Below, one piece after another: positions 33,974 through 41,441 of a DNA stretch of 44,427 bases. The stretch comes from a virus. The notes under the pieces were generated by a model. That model saw only the letters and a program-made list of their open reading frames with translations. It was not told where the DNA came from and did not search any database. Made by a program: the position numbers and the translations under genes. Within the stretch, counting starts at the first letter, position 1. The number at the start of each line of letters is the position of its first letter. The stretch spans positions 1 through 44,427 of IMG/VR virus record IMGVR_UViG_3300030061_001157, one strand, 5' to 3'.

Positions 33974-36431
33974 CAGATAGCTCCTTCGCTATTTCAACAC
34001 CGACTTTAACGCCATCAAGCATATCTTTTGACTGCATTCTAGATTTCTCTATATCTTCTCTAGATGCATCTTCAGCTACGCGAACACCAAGTTTAGCGCC
34101 TTCAACCTTGACCTCTTGAGAAAGTTTTTCTCTTTCAAGTTCGTTCTTCTCCTTACTCTTTTGAAGATCAACTTGAATCCTAGCCATATCAGTTTGAGCT
34201 TTGTCTTGAGCTTGCTTGGCCTTGAGCTGCAATTCAGCTTGTTGGAGCTGGATGATTGGATCTTTCATCTGCTCCTGTATGCGTTGGGCTTCCATCTCTC
34301 TCTTGTCCTTTCCGGTGAGTTGTGCAGCGGCAGGGGCAACAAGCTTGGATAACCTGAGTTCAATATCTTCTGGTAATGGTTCATCTGGCGGAGGCAGTTC
34401 AACACCTAGCTCTTTTTCTATCTGTTGTCGATAGAGGAAAGCAACATGCTCTGCTATATGCGCCATCATAGCCGCCTGTTTCACTTTTGCATCTGGAGCC
34501 ATTGCAAGCATCTTAAGAATCTTAGGATCTTCCATAGCAGCCATATGAGTTTGTATGTGGGCCTCGTGATCTTGGTATGCGAAGGCTTTAACAGGCTCTC
34601 CCGTCATGATCATCATGTTCTCAGTGACAGGATCTGTAGGCTTAATATCCTTATCCGTTGGAATAATCTTGTCTGCATCCCTTATGCCCAGCACTTCAAT
34701 CATTTGACGATGAAGTAATGGTAGGTCATACATCTGTGGAGCTGAGGCTGAGAGTTGCAACGCAGCTTGATACTGCATAATGCGTTGAGCCATCGTGCCA
34801 CTGTTCGGATCGCTAACAGGAATGATATCTATGCGATCATCGAAGTCTTCTGCCGCTAGTGGTTGCTCTGAATCGTCATATGGGTAGCGTTGAGGCCCAT
34901 AATCATGCACTAATCGGCTTAATATCTTTAATTCTGCCCCCATTGCAGCGTGAACACGCGCCTGAACCGCGCTTAATACCTTCATTTCGCGCTCAAGTAT
35001 GGCTAATGTCGTGCCAACTGGGGCTTCAGAGTTCATATCAGAGGCTTTTACGTCAGCAGCAGAGGCAAATCGCCTGCCTTCCGACACAATGTCCCCTAAA
35101 AGCTGGTAAAGGACGTTAGATGGCTCCTTATACGGCATAAAACTGATGTTATCGCGTATAGTACCGCCCGGAACGTCCACATCACGGAACTCTCCCGGCA
35201 TAATCGGGGTGTCATCACCCTTAATCTTAAGCCCACGCGCCTTCAAACCACCCGGAAGGTTCGCTAAAGTCCCAGCGTCAACTAATTGACGGAGTAATGA
35301 GGTAGCTGACTTGCTTAATCCACCTATCATGTGGACTAAACCGAAACCGTAGAAGCCTAATCCCGGTAAATAGGTGTAATGAACGAAGTGTTCCACCTTT
35401 AATTTCTGTGGATCTTCCTCATTCCAGTTCCGCTTGATCGATAAAATCTTTCTAGAGCCTTTATCGATAGTAATTACATAGGGTAAAGCTATACCAGTCT
35501 CTTCTCCGCCCTGCATATCCTCAAAACCGGGAAGGTCATAGTCAACAACCATCTCCAGCAAGGTGTGTCTGTGGTCAACTTCATAGTTGGCGCTGTCACC
35601 AGTAAGTCTATTGTACTTTTCTTGGATCTCTCCAATGTCTGGAGAAGGAGAAGGCAGATCAACATCTCTATAAAACCCAGAAACTTGAAGCTTCCTAATA
35701 TCATTAGGGGTTCTTTTCATCACATGAGTTGCACGTTCACAATTCTCAAGATCAGAAGCGCCATAACTAACAACAAAATCTTCTGCCGGAACAAACATAC
35801 TACAAGGTCTATCAAGGTTGGGATCAAAGTAAACTTTTCTAAAAGCAGATCCGGCAATTGGCAGAGAGAACAAGAGCTTCTCAGTCTCAGACCGATACTC
35901 AGACATTCTCTGTGTCATTAAATAATTTAAATAATCTTGAACACGACCAGCTTGCTTAACTTTATTATCAGTAAGCTTGCCTACAACAGACGTTTTTGCT
36001 GGCCCACTGGCAGGAAATATCTCTTGTATTGTCTGCGCCTGAAAACGAACTACAGCCTCAGCAAGCATTGGATGAAAGACACCACAAGCTCCAGCCCAAG
36101 GCATAGTGCGATCTTCAAAGCGAAGACCTAACAAATCTAGCCCTCTGACATAGGACTCTTCCCAGTCAGCTCGACTTTCTTTGTCAGCGTTATACATACC
36201 TACAAGATCTGAACCAATCATCTCTAAGACAGGAGGATCAATGTATTCCGCTAGGTTAGCCCCGTGTTGTATTGAATCATCCATAAAGCCGCCATCTGGA
36301 TTAAAATCCAAAATAACGCCTCCATCTTCAGTCTCAATAGAAACTGCTTCAGGGTTAACTATGCTAACTTCAACAGCCTCCTCGCTATCTACGGCAAGCG
36401 GATTGCTGACTAAAGATTTTTCAATAGCCAT
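33966..36431 (-). CDS. portal protein
   Basis: Start set at ATG 36431 (MAIEKSLVSNPLAV), which overlaps the upstream stop (TAATG) and has a GAGG site. A longer in-frame start at 36482 lies inside the previous gene. At 821 residues it is in the range of large podovirus portals. Typical pieces are the wing region SRADWEESYVRGLDLLGLRF, the core YRSETEKLLFSLPIAGSAFR with FVPAEDFVVSYGASDLENCE, and a long C-terminal coiled coil from about 700 (QIQEQ/K-rich), expected to form the barrel. It forms the dodecameric DNA gate at one capsid vertex and binds the terminase. Confidence 0.9.
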   Translation of the reverse strand: MAIEKSLVSNPLAVDSEEAVEVSIVNPEAVSIETEDGGVILDFNPDGGFMDDSIQHGANLAEYIDPPVLEMIGSDLVGMYNADKESRADWEESYVRGLDLLGLRFEDRTMPWAGACGVFHPMLAEAVVRFQAQTIQEIFPASGPAKTSVVGKLTDNKVKQAGRVQDYLNYLMTQRMSEYRSETEKLLFSLPIAGSAFRKVYFDPNLDRPCSMFVPAEDFVVSYGASDLENCERATHVMKRTPNDIRKLQVSGFYRDVDLPSPSPDIGEIQEKYNRLTGDSANYEVDHRHTLLEMVVDYDLPGFEDMQGGEETGIALPYVITIDKGSRKILSIKRNWNEEDPQKLKVEHFVHYTYLPGLGFYGFGLVHMIGGLSKSATSLLRQLVDAGTLANLPGGLKARGLKIKGDDTPIMPGEFRDVDVPGGTIRDNISFMPYKEPSNVLYQLLGDIVSEGRRFASAADVKASDMNSEAPVGTTLAILEREMKVLSAVQARVHAAMGAELKILSRLVHDYGPQRYPYDDSEQPLAAEDFDDRIDIIPVSDPNSGTMAQRIMQYQAALQLSASAPQMYDLPLLHRQMIEVLGIRDADKIIPTDKDIKPTDPVTENMMIMTGEPVKAFAYQDHEAHIQTHMAAMEDPKILKMLAMAPDAKVKQAAMMAHIAEHVAFLYRQQIEKELGVELPPPDEPLPEDIELRLSKLVAPAAAQLTGKDKREMEAQRIQEQMKDPIIQLQQAELQLKAKQAQDKAQTDMARIQVDLQKSKEKNELEREKLSQEVKVEGAKLGVRVAEDASREDIEKSRMQSKDMLDGVKVGVEIAKELSGE

Positions 36432-36763
36432 TAAACGACCTCGAAATTTCCGCCTTTGGTTGCAGCGCCCATACCACGGCACACTCCGCCAGACTTCATT
36501 TTCTTAAGTTGGTTAACTTTTTTCCCAGATCTCATGCCCATTACTTTCTTGGTAGCAGTCTTTCCAGATTTCATACCCATTGCCTTTTTGGCAACAGTCT
36601 TTCCGCCCATCATTTTCTTTGTGGCTCTTTTCCCACCCATCATTTTCTTGGCAGCTCTCTTTCCAGACTTCATTCCCATAACTTTTTTAGCGGCACGTTT
36701 TCCGCCCATCATTTTTTTAGCAACAGTTTTGCCGCCTCGCATTCCTTTCTTTTTACCTAGCAT
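36431..36763 (-). CDS. 110-aa Lys/Met/Gly-repeat histone-like protein
   Basis: I chose ATG 36763, which has GGAG seven bases before it, rather than the upstream 36808. Residues 1-85 are built from 10-13-residue units of the type AKKMMGGKRA or AKKVMGMKSGKTA, about six copies, with Lys at almost every third position. The end has a single Cys (GGVCRGMGAATKGG). Composition is like histone H1 or bacterial Lys-rich DNA-condensing tails, but with unusual Met. No other motif. Location between the terminase and portal genes suggests DNA condensation or packaging. The repeats are visible at DNA level too. Confidence 0.78.
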   Translation of the reverse strand: MLGKKKGMRGGKTVAKKMMGGKRAAKKVMGMKSGKRAAKKMMGGKRATKKMMGGKTVAKKAMGMKSGKTATKKVMGMRSGKKVNQLKKMKSGGVCRGMGAATKGGNFEVV

Positions 36764-37364
36764 CAAGAAATCTCCTGTAATATTTTTTACGGATTTCGTA
36801 CATGTCAATTATTTCAGGGTTGTCCTGATACACATCATAGTAGCCTTTAAGCTCTAGCTTATTAGAGGCTTCCTGAAGAAAAGAAAGTCTTTGAATAAAA
36901 ACCAACCCATAGCTGTACTCGCTAATAGGCTCAAAACTTTCAGCGTCCAAAACTTCACTCTCATCATCAGAGGGATGAAAACCCATAACCCAAAGATCTG
37001 AATCGCCCCAAGCTCTTTGACTTATTAAATTATTAATTTCACTAAGACTTTCATGAAAGCTATCTTGATCTTCGTTATAGTCAGTCTCAACGACAATAAC
37101 TAACTCATAGTTATCATCATACTTAGAAATGTACTTTAACAACTGATCATCATTGCCATCATGATCAAAAACAATTTTGACCAGATCCTTCTCCCAAGCT
37201 GCTTTAGCATAGGGACAAGTCGGAATATTATTAAAATTAGGGTTAGGCATCTCAATAATATTAGATGACCACTCTCTAATCTCAGCTTCGATCTTCTGCT
37301 CTTCTTCTTCTATATTAATAATAGCTGACTGACTTTCCACCATAGAATGGCTCGTCCTCTTCAT
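36753..37364 (-). CDS. acidic unknown protein next to TerL
   Basis: A soluble acidic protein of about 203 residues. It has a helical start (EEEEQKIEAEIREWSSNII), then NFNNIPTCPYAKAAWEKD, VKIVFDHDGNDDQLLKYISK and ELVIVVETDYNEDQ. The PTCPYAKAAWEKD segment, with a Cys-Pro-Tyr, is conserved-looking in marine phages beside the terminase, but I know no function. The start is uncertain: ATG 37364 overlaps TerL by 50 bases, and ATG 37343 is an alternative. It ends 11 bases inside the next gene. Confidence 0.72.
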   Translation of the reverse strand: MKRTSHSMVESQSAIINIEEEEQKIEAEIREWSSNIIEMPNPNFNNIPTCPYAKAAWEKDLVKIVFDHDGNDDQLLKYISKYDDNYELVIVVETDYNEDQDSFHESLSEINNLISQRAWGDSDLWVMGFHPSDDESEVLDAESFEPISEYSYGLVFIQRLSFLQEASNKLELKGYYDVYQDNPEIIDMYEIRKKYYRRFLDAR

Positions 37365-38835
37365 CACTCTGTAACTTCAGGAAGCCGCCTTGCCTAAACC
37401 TAAGCAGTGCCTGAGTAGATGAGTCAACCAAGTCATCATGCTCTCCTACCGGGAAAGCTGCAAACTCATCGACTACCTCTTCAGCAAAGCGTGTCTCTGG
37501 ACACCAGACTATACCAGAGGCAAACAAATCTGCCACGGCATTAACCCTAGCTATCTTGTCATTACCCCTAGAGGGGGTGTACTCAGCTACGGGAATACCC
37601 ATCGCCCTTAATTCAAAAATCAATGGAGTTCCAGCGGCTTTAGCTTCCACTATAAAAGCGTCAGGCTGCATCATCTGCCACATCTCATATGCCTTTTGTT
37701 TAAGCTCTGGGAACTCCAGACGCTCCTTATAGGCATCAAGCAGTATAATGTTAGGCTGACTCATACCATCATCGTCCGGCGCATAGAAAACGCCCCACGT
37801 TGTACAGGCAGAGTAGTCAGCTCTTTGTGTCTTTAAGAAAGCAGTATCCCAAGACTGAATAACAAATTCGCAGGGAGGAGGTTTCTCATTCTCCCAGATC
37901 TTCCACCACTCCTTCTTAACCAACGCCCCTTCTTCAGCAGTGGGGTTCTGTTGGTACTGTGCGTTCCACTTAGAAGGCGGCAGCTCCGCTTTTAAGGAGT
38001 CCAGCTCTTCTTTACTCCAGAACTGAGGCCATAATGCTTTTTCTTTATCAGTCCCCTCATACATGATGGCAGGAAACTCAATGATCTCCCATTGATCTGT
38101 TCCAGCCCGTTGAGAGGCAGACTTAGTTATCTTTCCGGTCAAATCGCGCATATGCCATCGCGTCATCACGATAACTATAGCGCCTCCCGGTTGAAGCCGT
38201 TGACGAGGCCCGGATGTGTACCATTCATAGGTTCGATCAAACACAGTGGGGTCAGCACTTTGTCCTTCTTGCTCCGAGTGGGGATCATCGATTATGAGCA
38301 GATCTGCACCTTTACCAGTTACAGCACCACCAACACCAATAGCGAAATACTCACCACCAGCACTGGTACTCCATCTCCCAGCAGCCTTGGAGTCGGGCCT
38401 AAGAGTCAACTCTGGGAAAACCTTTTTAAAATCCTCGCTGTCTACGAGGTTACGAACTCGCCTACCAAATCCAACAGAGAGTTCTGCTGTGTGGGCGGTC
38501 TGTATTATCTTCTTATTTGGGTACTGCCCCAAGAACCAAGCCGGGAGCATGTAACTAGCAAACTCGCTCTTAGTGTGTCTGGGCGGCATATTAACTATCA
38601 ACCGCTTTAACTCACCACGAGCTATACGCTCAAAAGCCGAAGCCATTATCTTATGATGCTCACCATCAATAAAAGCAGGCCACATCGTGCGTACAAAATC
38701 TATGTATCCAGCCCTAGCAGCCTCAAGCTTCTTCGCTTCATCAAGCTGCTCAAGAAGACTAAGTATCTCTTGCTTGTCCTCAACAGGGACGCTATCTAAT
38801 GTATTGATTAAATTTTGATCAATATCCAAGCGCAA
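37315..38835 (-). CDS. terL: terminase large subunit (TerL)
   Basis: A 506-residue ATPase/nuclease that packages DNA. The ATPase half has a Walker-A-like NMPPRHTKSEF (residues 82-92), Walker B DLLIIDDPHS (178-187), and the coupling motif VMTRWHMRDLTG (223-234). The nuclease half shows the acidic RNase H-like strand VIQSWDTAFLKTQRADYSAC near 325-345, FIVEAKAAGTPLIFELRAM, and a C-terminal GEHDDLVDSSTQALLRF with the last acidic pair. All key residues are present. The Thr in PPRHTKS replaces the usual Gly of PPRHGKS. It follows a 564-base gap after the small subunit. Confidence 0.95.
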   Translation of the reverse strand: MRLDIDQNLINTLDSVPVEDKQEILSLLEQLDEAKKLEAARAGYIDFVRTMWPAFIDGEHHKIMASAFERIARGELKRLIVNMPPRHTKSEFASYMLPAWFLGQYPNKKIIQTAHTAELSVGFGRRVRNLVDSEDFKKVFPELTLRPDSKAAGRWSTSAGGEYFAIGVGGAVTGKGADLLIIDDPHSEQEGQSADPTVFDRTYEWYTSGPRQRLQPGGAIVIVMTRWHMRDLTGKITKSASQRAGTDQWEIIEFPAIMYEGTDKEKALWPQFWSKEELDSLKAELPPSKWNAQYQQNPTAEEGALVKKEWWKIWENEKPPPCEFVIQSWDTAFLKTQRADYSACTTWGVFYAPDDDGMSQPNIILLDAYKERLEFPELKQKAYEMWQMMQPDAFIVEAKAAGTPLIFELRAMGIPVAEYTPSRGNDKIARVNAVADLFASGIVWCPETRFAEEVVDEFAAFPVGEHDDLVDSSTQALLRFRQGGFLKLQSDEEDEPFYGGKSVSYY

Positions 38836-38867
38836 CTCGCCTTTTTGAAAACAAGGATTTCACTAGC

Positions 38868-38970
38868 AAGGATTACCCTTGAAAGCGTCACCTTTAAATT
38901 TAAAAATTAGGAATACCTAGAAATAGATACTGCAAGCGTATAAGAGTAATCCTTAGTAAGGGTAACCCTT
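38868..38970. repeat. inverted and palindromic AAGGRTTACCCTT-type elements
   Basis: AAGGATTACCCTT at 38868-38880 shares its AAGGATTAC arm, inverted, with GTAATCCTT at 38946-38954. A further AAGGGTAACCCTT at 38958-38970 is a near-perfect 13-base dyad (AAGGGT-A-ACCCTT). Three related half-sites lie within 103 bases just upstream of the TerL start, which looks like an operator for a dimeric regulator. Confidence 0.6.
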
Positions 38971-38975
38971 AAGAC

Positions 38976-39022
38976 ACAAGTGTAAGAAATTTTAACATAT
39001 TGTGCCTATTGACAAGTGTAAG
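38976..39022. repeat. 11-base direct repeat ACAAGTGTAAG
   Basis: ACAAGTGTAAG occurs exactly at 38976-38986 and 39012-39022, 36 bases apart. On the minus strand a TTGTCA box lies at the downstream end of the second copy (39013-39008) and a TAAAAT box 15 bases further on (38992-38987), resembling a weak sigma-70 promoter for TerL with sites around it. Promoter call is tentative. Confidence 0.5.
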
Positions 39023-39049
39023 GTCAATTTTTTTTGCAAAATTTTTGCC

Positions 39050-39076
39050 GGGTACTAGGATTCCTACCCCTTTTCT
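39050..39076. promoter_or_regulatory. palindrome TAGGATTCCTA flanked by GGGTA/ACCCC
   Basis: At 39056-39066 a perfect 11-base palindrome is nested in GGGTA...ACCCC (39050-39070), followed on the plus strand by TTTTCT. As RNA only a weak hairpin is possible because the centre is too tight. As DNA it reads as a binding site. It could also act as a weak plus-strand terminator. Confidence 0.4.
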
Positions 39077-39245
39077 GTACAAAATTTGACCAGCATAAAG
39101 CTAAGTGATTGATATTATTGGGCATTCTAGAAAACATAGGGGGGGTATGCTTAAAAGTAGGTAATTATTTGAGTGTAACACTGTGTACTGGGTACGCACA
39201 CACGGCTGAGCTATAAGGGGGGGTGGGGTATCAAAGTGTGAGACC

Positions 39246-39335
39246 TGTCACGGGGGTCAGGTGTATTATTAAAGGGGGGTCATGTTGCACATACAAAGGG
39301 TGTCACTTGTATTATTATTAAAGGGTCATGTAACT
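39246..39335. repeat. imperfect tandem repeat TGTCAC..TATTATTAAAGGG..TCATGT
   Basis: Two units with the order TGTCAC, a variable piece, TGTATTATT(ATT)AAAGGG, TCATGT. Unit 1 starts at 39246 with long G-runs, unit 2 at 39301 with short ones; a further TGTCAT is at 39347. The 55-base spacing is not a multiple of the helical turn exactly but is iteron-like. It lies directly after the TerS stop, a common place for packaging sites. Confidence 0.55.
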
Positions 39336-39399
39336 TTTGTTAAGCGTGTCATTGTTGAATGATGGGTTAACTATAAGTAGGCATAACCTTGGATTACTT

Positions 39400-39861
39400 T
39401 TAATGCAGATCTTTATTGTCGCTATCCTTGGTTTCTTGGCTGGCTAATAATAATTCTAGCTTGGCCTGTAACTTGGCTTCGATGTCGGCACTAGTGGTCT
39501 CTTGCTTCTGTTCAACCACATCTTTGAATAGGCCGACACTTTTCCCTAGCAACTCTGCTGATCGGATCTTCATACTATCCGCACCCTCCGCTGTATCCAT
39601 CCAAGTCCGAAGCTTACCTAGAACTTTCTCTCTGTCAGAGACCCCAGAGGCTTGTATAGCACGTTCCCTAGCAGCTATTAGCACCTCTACCCTTTGGGCT
39701 ATGTCAGGGTTACTCATAAGCTTGCTTGCTTCAGTCTGTATAGATCCTGCCTTAGTGTCAGGCTTAACGTCATATGCTTCTCTATATGCGTCACTGTAGG
39801 TGCTGCCGGATGCCACGCACCGAGAAAAGTGTAATTGCTTTGGAGTCAATTTAGTTGCCAT
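39400..39861 (-). CDS. terS: terminase small subunit (TerS)
   Basis: A 153-residue protein. The N-terminal helix-turn-helix (TPKQLHFSRCVASGSTYSDA, then YREAYDV) binds the packaging site. The centre has helices (IAQRVEVLIAARERAIQASG) suited to ring formation, and the acidic Gln/Glu-rich C-terminus would contact TerL. Length and domain order are normal for the family. It is the first gene of the leftward late block and lies next to the divergent promoter region; ATG 39861. Confidence 0.88.
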   Translation of the reverse strand: MATKLTPKQLHFSRCVASGSTYSDAYREAYDVKPDTKAGSIQTEASKLMSNPDIAQRVEVLIAARERAIQASGVSDREKVLGKLRTWMDTAEGADSMKIRSAELLGKSVGLFKDVVEQKQETTSADIEAKLQAKLELLLASQETKDSDNKDLH

Positions 39862-40000
39862 TTTAGATACCCTTACTATCAGTTACCTCGATAATACCCG
39901 TAATTGATCAAAATTTAAACAATAGCCGTTAGACGGCCTGAGAGCCTCTCTAAGCCACGATAGAGTGACCCCTACCCATAGCATTGATTTGTTGCTATCG

Positions 40001-40024
40001 TTGATTGCCTTTAATATCAATGAC
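40001..40024 (+). repeat. TTG-NN-TGCC-N-TTAATATCA element, copy 1
   Basis: TTGATTGCC followed by TTTAATATCAATGAC. It shares TTG-x2-TGCC and TTAATATCA with the element 57 bases downstream. It may be an operator half or a relic promoter. Confidence 0.5.
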
Positions 40025-40057
40025 TTACAACAACACAAAAAATAATTAAAGAAATAG

Positions 40058-40094
40058 TTGCAATGCCCGTTAATATCATTAAGATTCGCAATAC
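40058..40094 (+). promoter_or_regulatory. early promoter-like repeat, copy 2 (upstream of 40130 gene)
   Basis: TTGCAATGCC at 40058-40067, then TTAATA, CATTAA and CAATAC within 37 bases. The same 37-base layout recurs at 42724-42760 with 30 of 37 bases identical. Read as sigma-70 it gives TTGCAA, 16 bases, TAAGAT. Its place directly before a gene with a GGAG site supports promoter function. Confidence 0.65.
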
Positions 40095-40097
40095 ATC

Positions 40098-40120
40098 TTG
40101 ATTTTAAAATTTTTATTTGG
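40098..40120 (+). repeat. AT-box TTGATTTTAAAATTTTT before start codon (copy 1)
   Basis: An exact 17-base TTGATTTTAAAATTTTT occurs at 40098-40114 and again at 41402-41418, each followed by T/A and a TTGG-AG ribosome site 5-15 bases later. The TTTTAAAA centre is palindromic. It may be a shared translational enhancer or regulator site. Confidence 0.55.
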
Positions 40121-40129
40121 AGTGACTAT

Positions 40130-40342
40130 ATGAAACAAATTTTTGCCGATACGGGTTCCTGCCCTACTTATAAAACAGCAGCGAATGCCATAGCAGCTAT
40201 CGCTAAAAAAACGCCAGATGCACTTGATGAATTTAGATGGCTTATAGCTTCAAACTCTGACGGTAGGTTTTTTGTAGTATTTGTCGAGCGTAAAGCTTTA
40301 GACCTCTGTCTTTTTAATCATTATTTTATTTGCAATTACTAG
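40130..40342 (+). CDS. 70-aa unknown early protein
   Basis: I chose ATG 40130 with GGAG eight bases before it. A longer frame to 40058 would begin within the promoter-like repeat. The protein MKQIFADTGSCPTYKTAANA is soluble with a helix-strand pattern and two central Cys-poor strands (GRFFVVFVERKALDL). No family recognised. First gene of the rightward early block. Confidence 0.7.
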   Translation: MKQIFADTGSCPTYKTAANAIAAIAKKTPDALDEFRWLIASNSDGRFFVVFVERKALDLCLFNHYFICNY

Positions 40343-40352
40343 GGGATATCTA

Positions 40353-40553
40353 ATGGAAAATCAGGATCACGATTATTTAATCGACTTAGAAGTCGGTGAC
40401 ATAGTCTCTATAAATTCAGACGCACTATGCGATTTTGCGGGTTGCAGTGGCAGAGTGGTTAGACTTGGTGAGTATGTAATTGTTCAGTTGCCAGATCTTA
40501 AAACTAATCTGGCCTATCAAGAATCAGAATTAACTTTATATCGGGAGCAATAG
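40353..40553 (+). CDS. 66-aa acidic SH3/KOW-like protein
   Basis: A small all-beta protein with YLIDLEVGDIVSINSDALCD and CSGRVVRLGEYVIVQLPDL. The 'G-D-I-V ... G-R-V-V-R-L-G ... V-I-V-Q-L' pattern is typical of an SH3- or KOW-like barrel. AGGGG precedes ATG 40353. Such domains bind nucleic acid or protein. Function unknown. Confidence 0.75.
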   Translation: MENQDHDYLIDLEVGDIVSINSDALCDFAGCSGRVVRLGEYVIVQLPDLKTNLAYQESELTLYREQ

Positions 40554-40554
40554 A

Positions 40555-40869
40555 ATGAATTTAAAAGAACTAAATGCTTTAAAAAATCTCATGTCCTATA
40601 GCTTGCACGGTGTGCCGCAAGAGGATAAAGACGCTTTAAATGGATTAATCGAAAAGGCAGCAGATACCGACACGATCTGCGTAGACAAAGAATGTTTAAT
40701 GCAAGCTTTAACTGCGGCCTATTACCAAGGTCACAAGAGCGGCATAGCAGTAGTGAGAAAAGGCAGCAGCCAGACCCATACTGAAACAATGGTAATTTTA
40801 GAAGAACTCGCAAATAGCATGACTAATAAAAAATCAGAATTAACTTTAAGACTAGGAGCAATAAAATGA
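40555..40869 (+). CDS. 104-aa helical early protein
   Basis: A helical soluble protein (NLKELNALKNLMSYSLHGVP; MQALTAAYYQGHKSGIAV), with Cys in DTICVDKECL. It starts one base after the previous stop behind GGAG, and ends in an ATGA overlap with the next gene. The last 15 residues resemble the end of the neighbouring 66-aa protein (NKKSELTLR versus QESELTLYR) by coincidence or shared ancestry. No function. Confidence 0.72.
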   Translation: MNLKELNALKNLMSYSLHGVPQEDKDALNGLIEKAADTDTICVDKECLMQALTAAYYQGHKSGIAVVRKGSSQTHTETMVILEELANSMTNKKSELTLRLGAIK

Positions 40870-41348
40870 CAAATTTTCCAGAGCAATCAGAAACTTATGA
40901 GGCAGCAGCCGCCCGTAATGAGCAGGACAAGCGCGAGTCGTTTGAACGGTGCGACACTGACGGTTTCGTGTCTCAGTGGGCCAGTGGTATCACTGCTGAC
41001 CTGAACCGAGAGAAGGCTCGAATCTCTCGTCAAGAGGGACTCGACACCTTCAACGGCCTTTATTCTGGCGACACTCGCGTTCGCGCAAAGATTGTTGACG
41101 GTCAATATGGATCAGTCTGGCTAGTTGATGAGAGCGACAGAGATCTTACAGGTGGCCGCACCTTCATACCTGAGGGTTCACGATCTCGCGTTCAGCGTGA
41201 GCTAGGACTCTCTCAGCGTCAAGAGATAGCGCCTGCTTGGGCCTGCACGGCAGGCAGCGGTTATGGTCTCTCTGGCGCGTGTTCAGTACATGTCATCACC
41301 TTTAGAACTGGGTGCAAGTGGGGCAGTGATGCCGAACTTGTAAAATAA
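40866..41348 (+). CDS. 160-aa unknown early protein (DTDGFVSQWASG type)
   Basis: A 160-residue soluble protein. The stretch ERCDTDGFVSQWASGITADL, with a following basic helix, is something I remember in small phage proteins without known function. The middle and end are beta-like (RVRAKIVDGQYGSVWLVDES; EIAPAWACTAGSGYGLSGAC) with three Cys near the C-terminus. GC is higher than its upstream neighbours. Start at ATG 40866. Confidence 0.75.
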   Translation: MTNFPEQSETYEAAAARNEQDKRESFERCDTDGFVSQWASGITADLNREKARISRQEGLDTFNGLYSGDTRVRAKIVDGQYGSVWLVDESDRDLTGGRTFIPEGSRSRVQRELGLSQRQEIAPAWACTAGSGYGLSGACSVHVITFRTGCKWGSDAELVK

Positions 41349-41361
41349 TTGAAATTGATAC

Positions 41362-41390
41362 TTGACAACACTATTGCCAAGCCTCATAGT
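41362..41390 (+). promoter_or_regulatory. sigma-70-like promoter for ardC
   Basis: TTGACA (41362-41367), 17 bases, then CATAGT (41385-41390), 51 bases before the ArdC-like start. The perfect -35 and ideal spacing make this the best host-type promoter in the window. The AT-box copy at 41402-41418 and TTGGAG lie between it and ATG 41442. Confidence 0.72.
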
Positions 41391-41401
41391 CCGAATACGG
41401 T

Positions 41402-41418
41402 TTGATTTTAAAATTTTT
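41402..41418 (+). repeat. AT-box TTGATTTTAAAATTTTT (copy 2)
   Basis: Exact copy of the 17-base element at 40098-40114; here it precedes ardC. The pair marks both early transcription starts. Confidence 0.55.
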
Positions 41419-41441
41419 TATTAACTTGGAGTCACACAGAA

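Larger units (their letters stand above)
38836..39399. other. 564-base non-coding region between TerS and TerL
   Basis: No plausible gene on either strand. The region is AT-rich with strand-specific G-runs: on the plus strand, seven G at 39139-39145, seven at 39217-39223 followed by four, five at 39252-39256, and six at 39274-39279. It also holds direct, inverted and imperfect tandem repeats listed separately. A gap this long inside an otherwise overlapping operon suggests a late promoter/operator or a packaging (pac/cos) or replication site. The choice between these is not decided by sequence. Confidence 0.7.
39862..40129. promoter_or_regulatory. divergent early/late control region
   Basis: 268 non-coding bases separate leftward TerS from the rightward block. 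It contains a short stem GCCGT-TAG-ACGGC (39925-39937), an inverted CATTGAT/ATCAATG pair (39982-39988 and 40016-40022), and two related promoter-like elements starting at 40001 and 40058. I could not find a convincing promoter for TerS within it. A repressor/activator switch region is a reasonable inference. Confidence 0.6.

Noticed and set aside
37315-38835. Thr in PPRHTKS as a dead Walker A
   Set aside because: Variation at this position is seen in terminases and the remaining ATPase motifs are intact.
39130-39300. Possible G-quadruplex from the G-runs
   Set aside because: The runs are mostly too far apart for a compact quadruplex, so I only report them as G-runs.
39862-40050. A sigma-70 promoter for TerS on the minus strand
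   Set aside because: Candidate boxes had spacing far from 16-18 bases.
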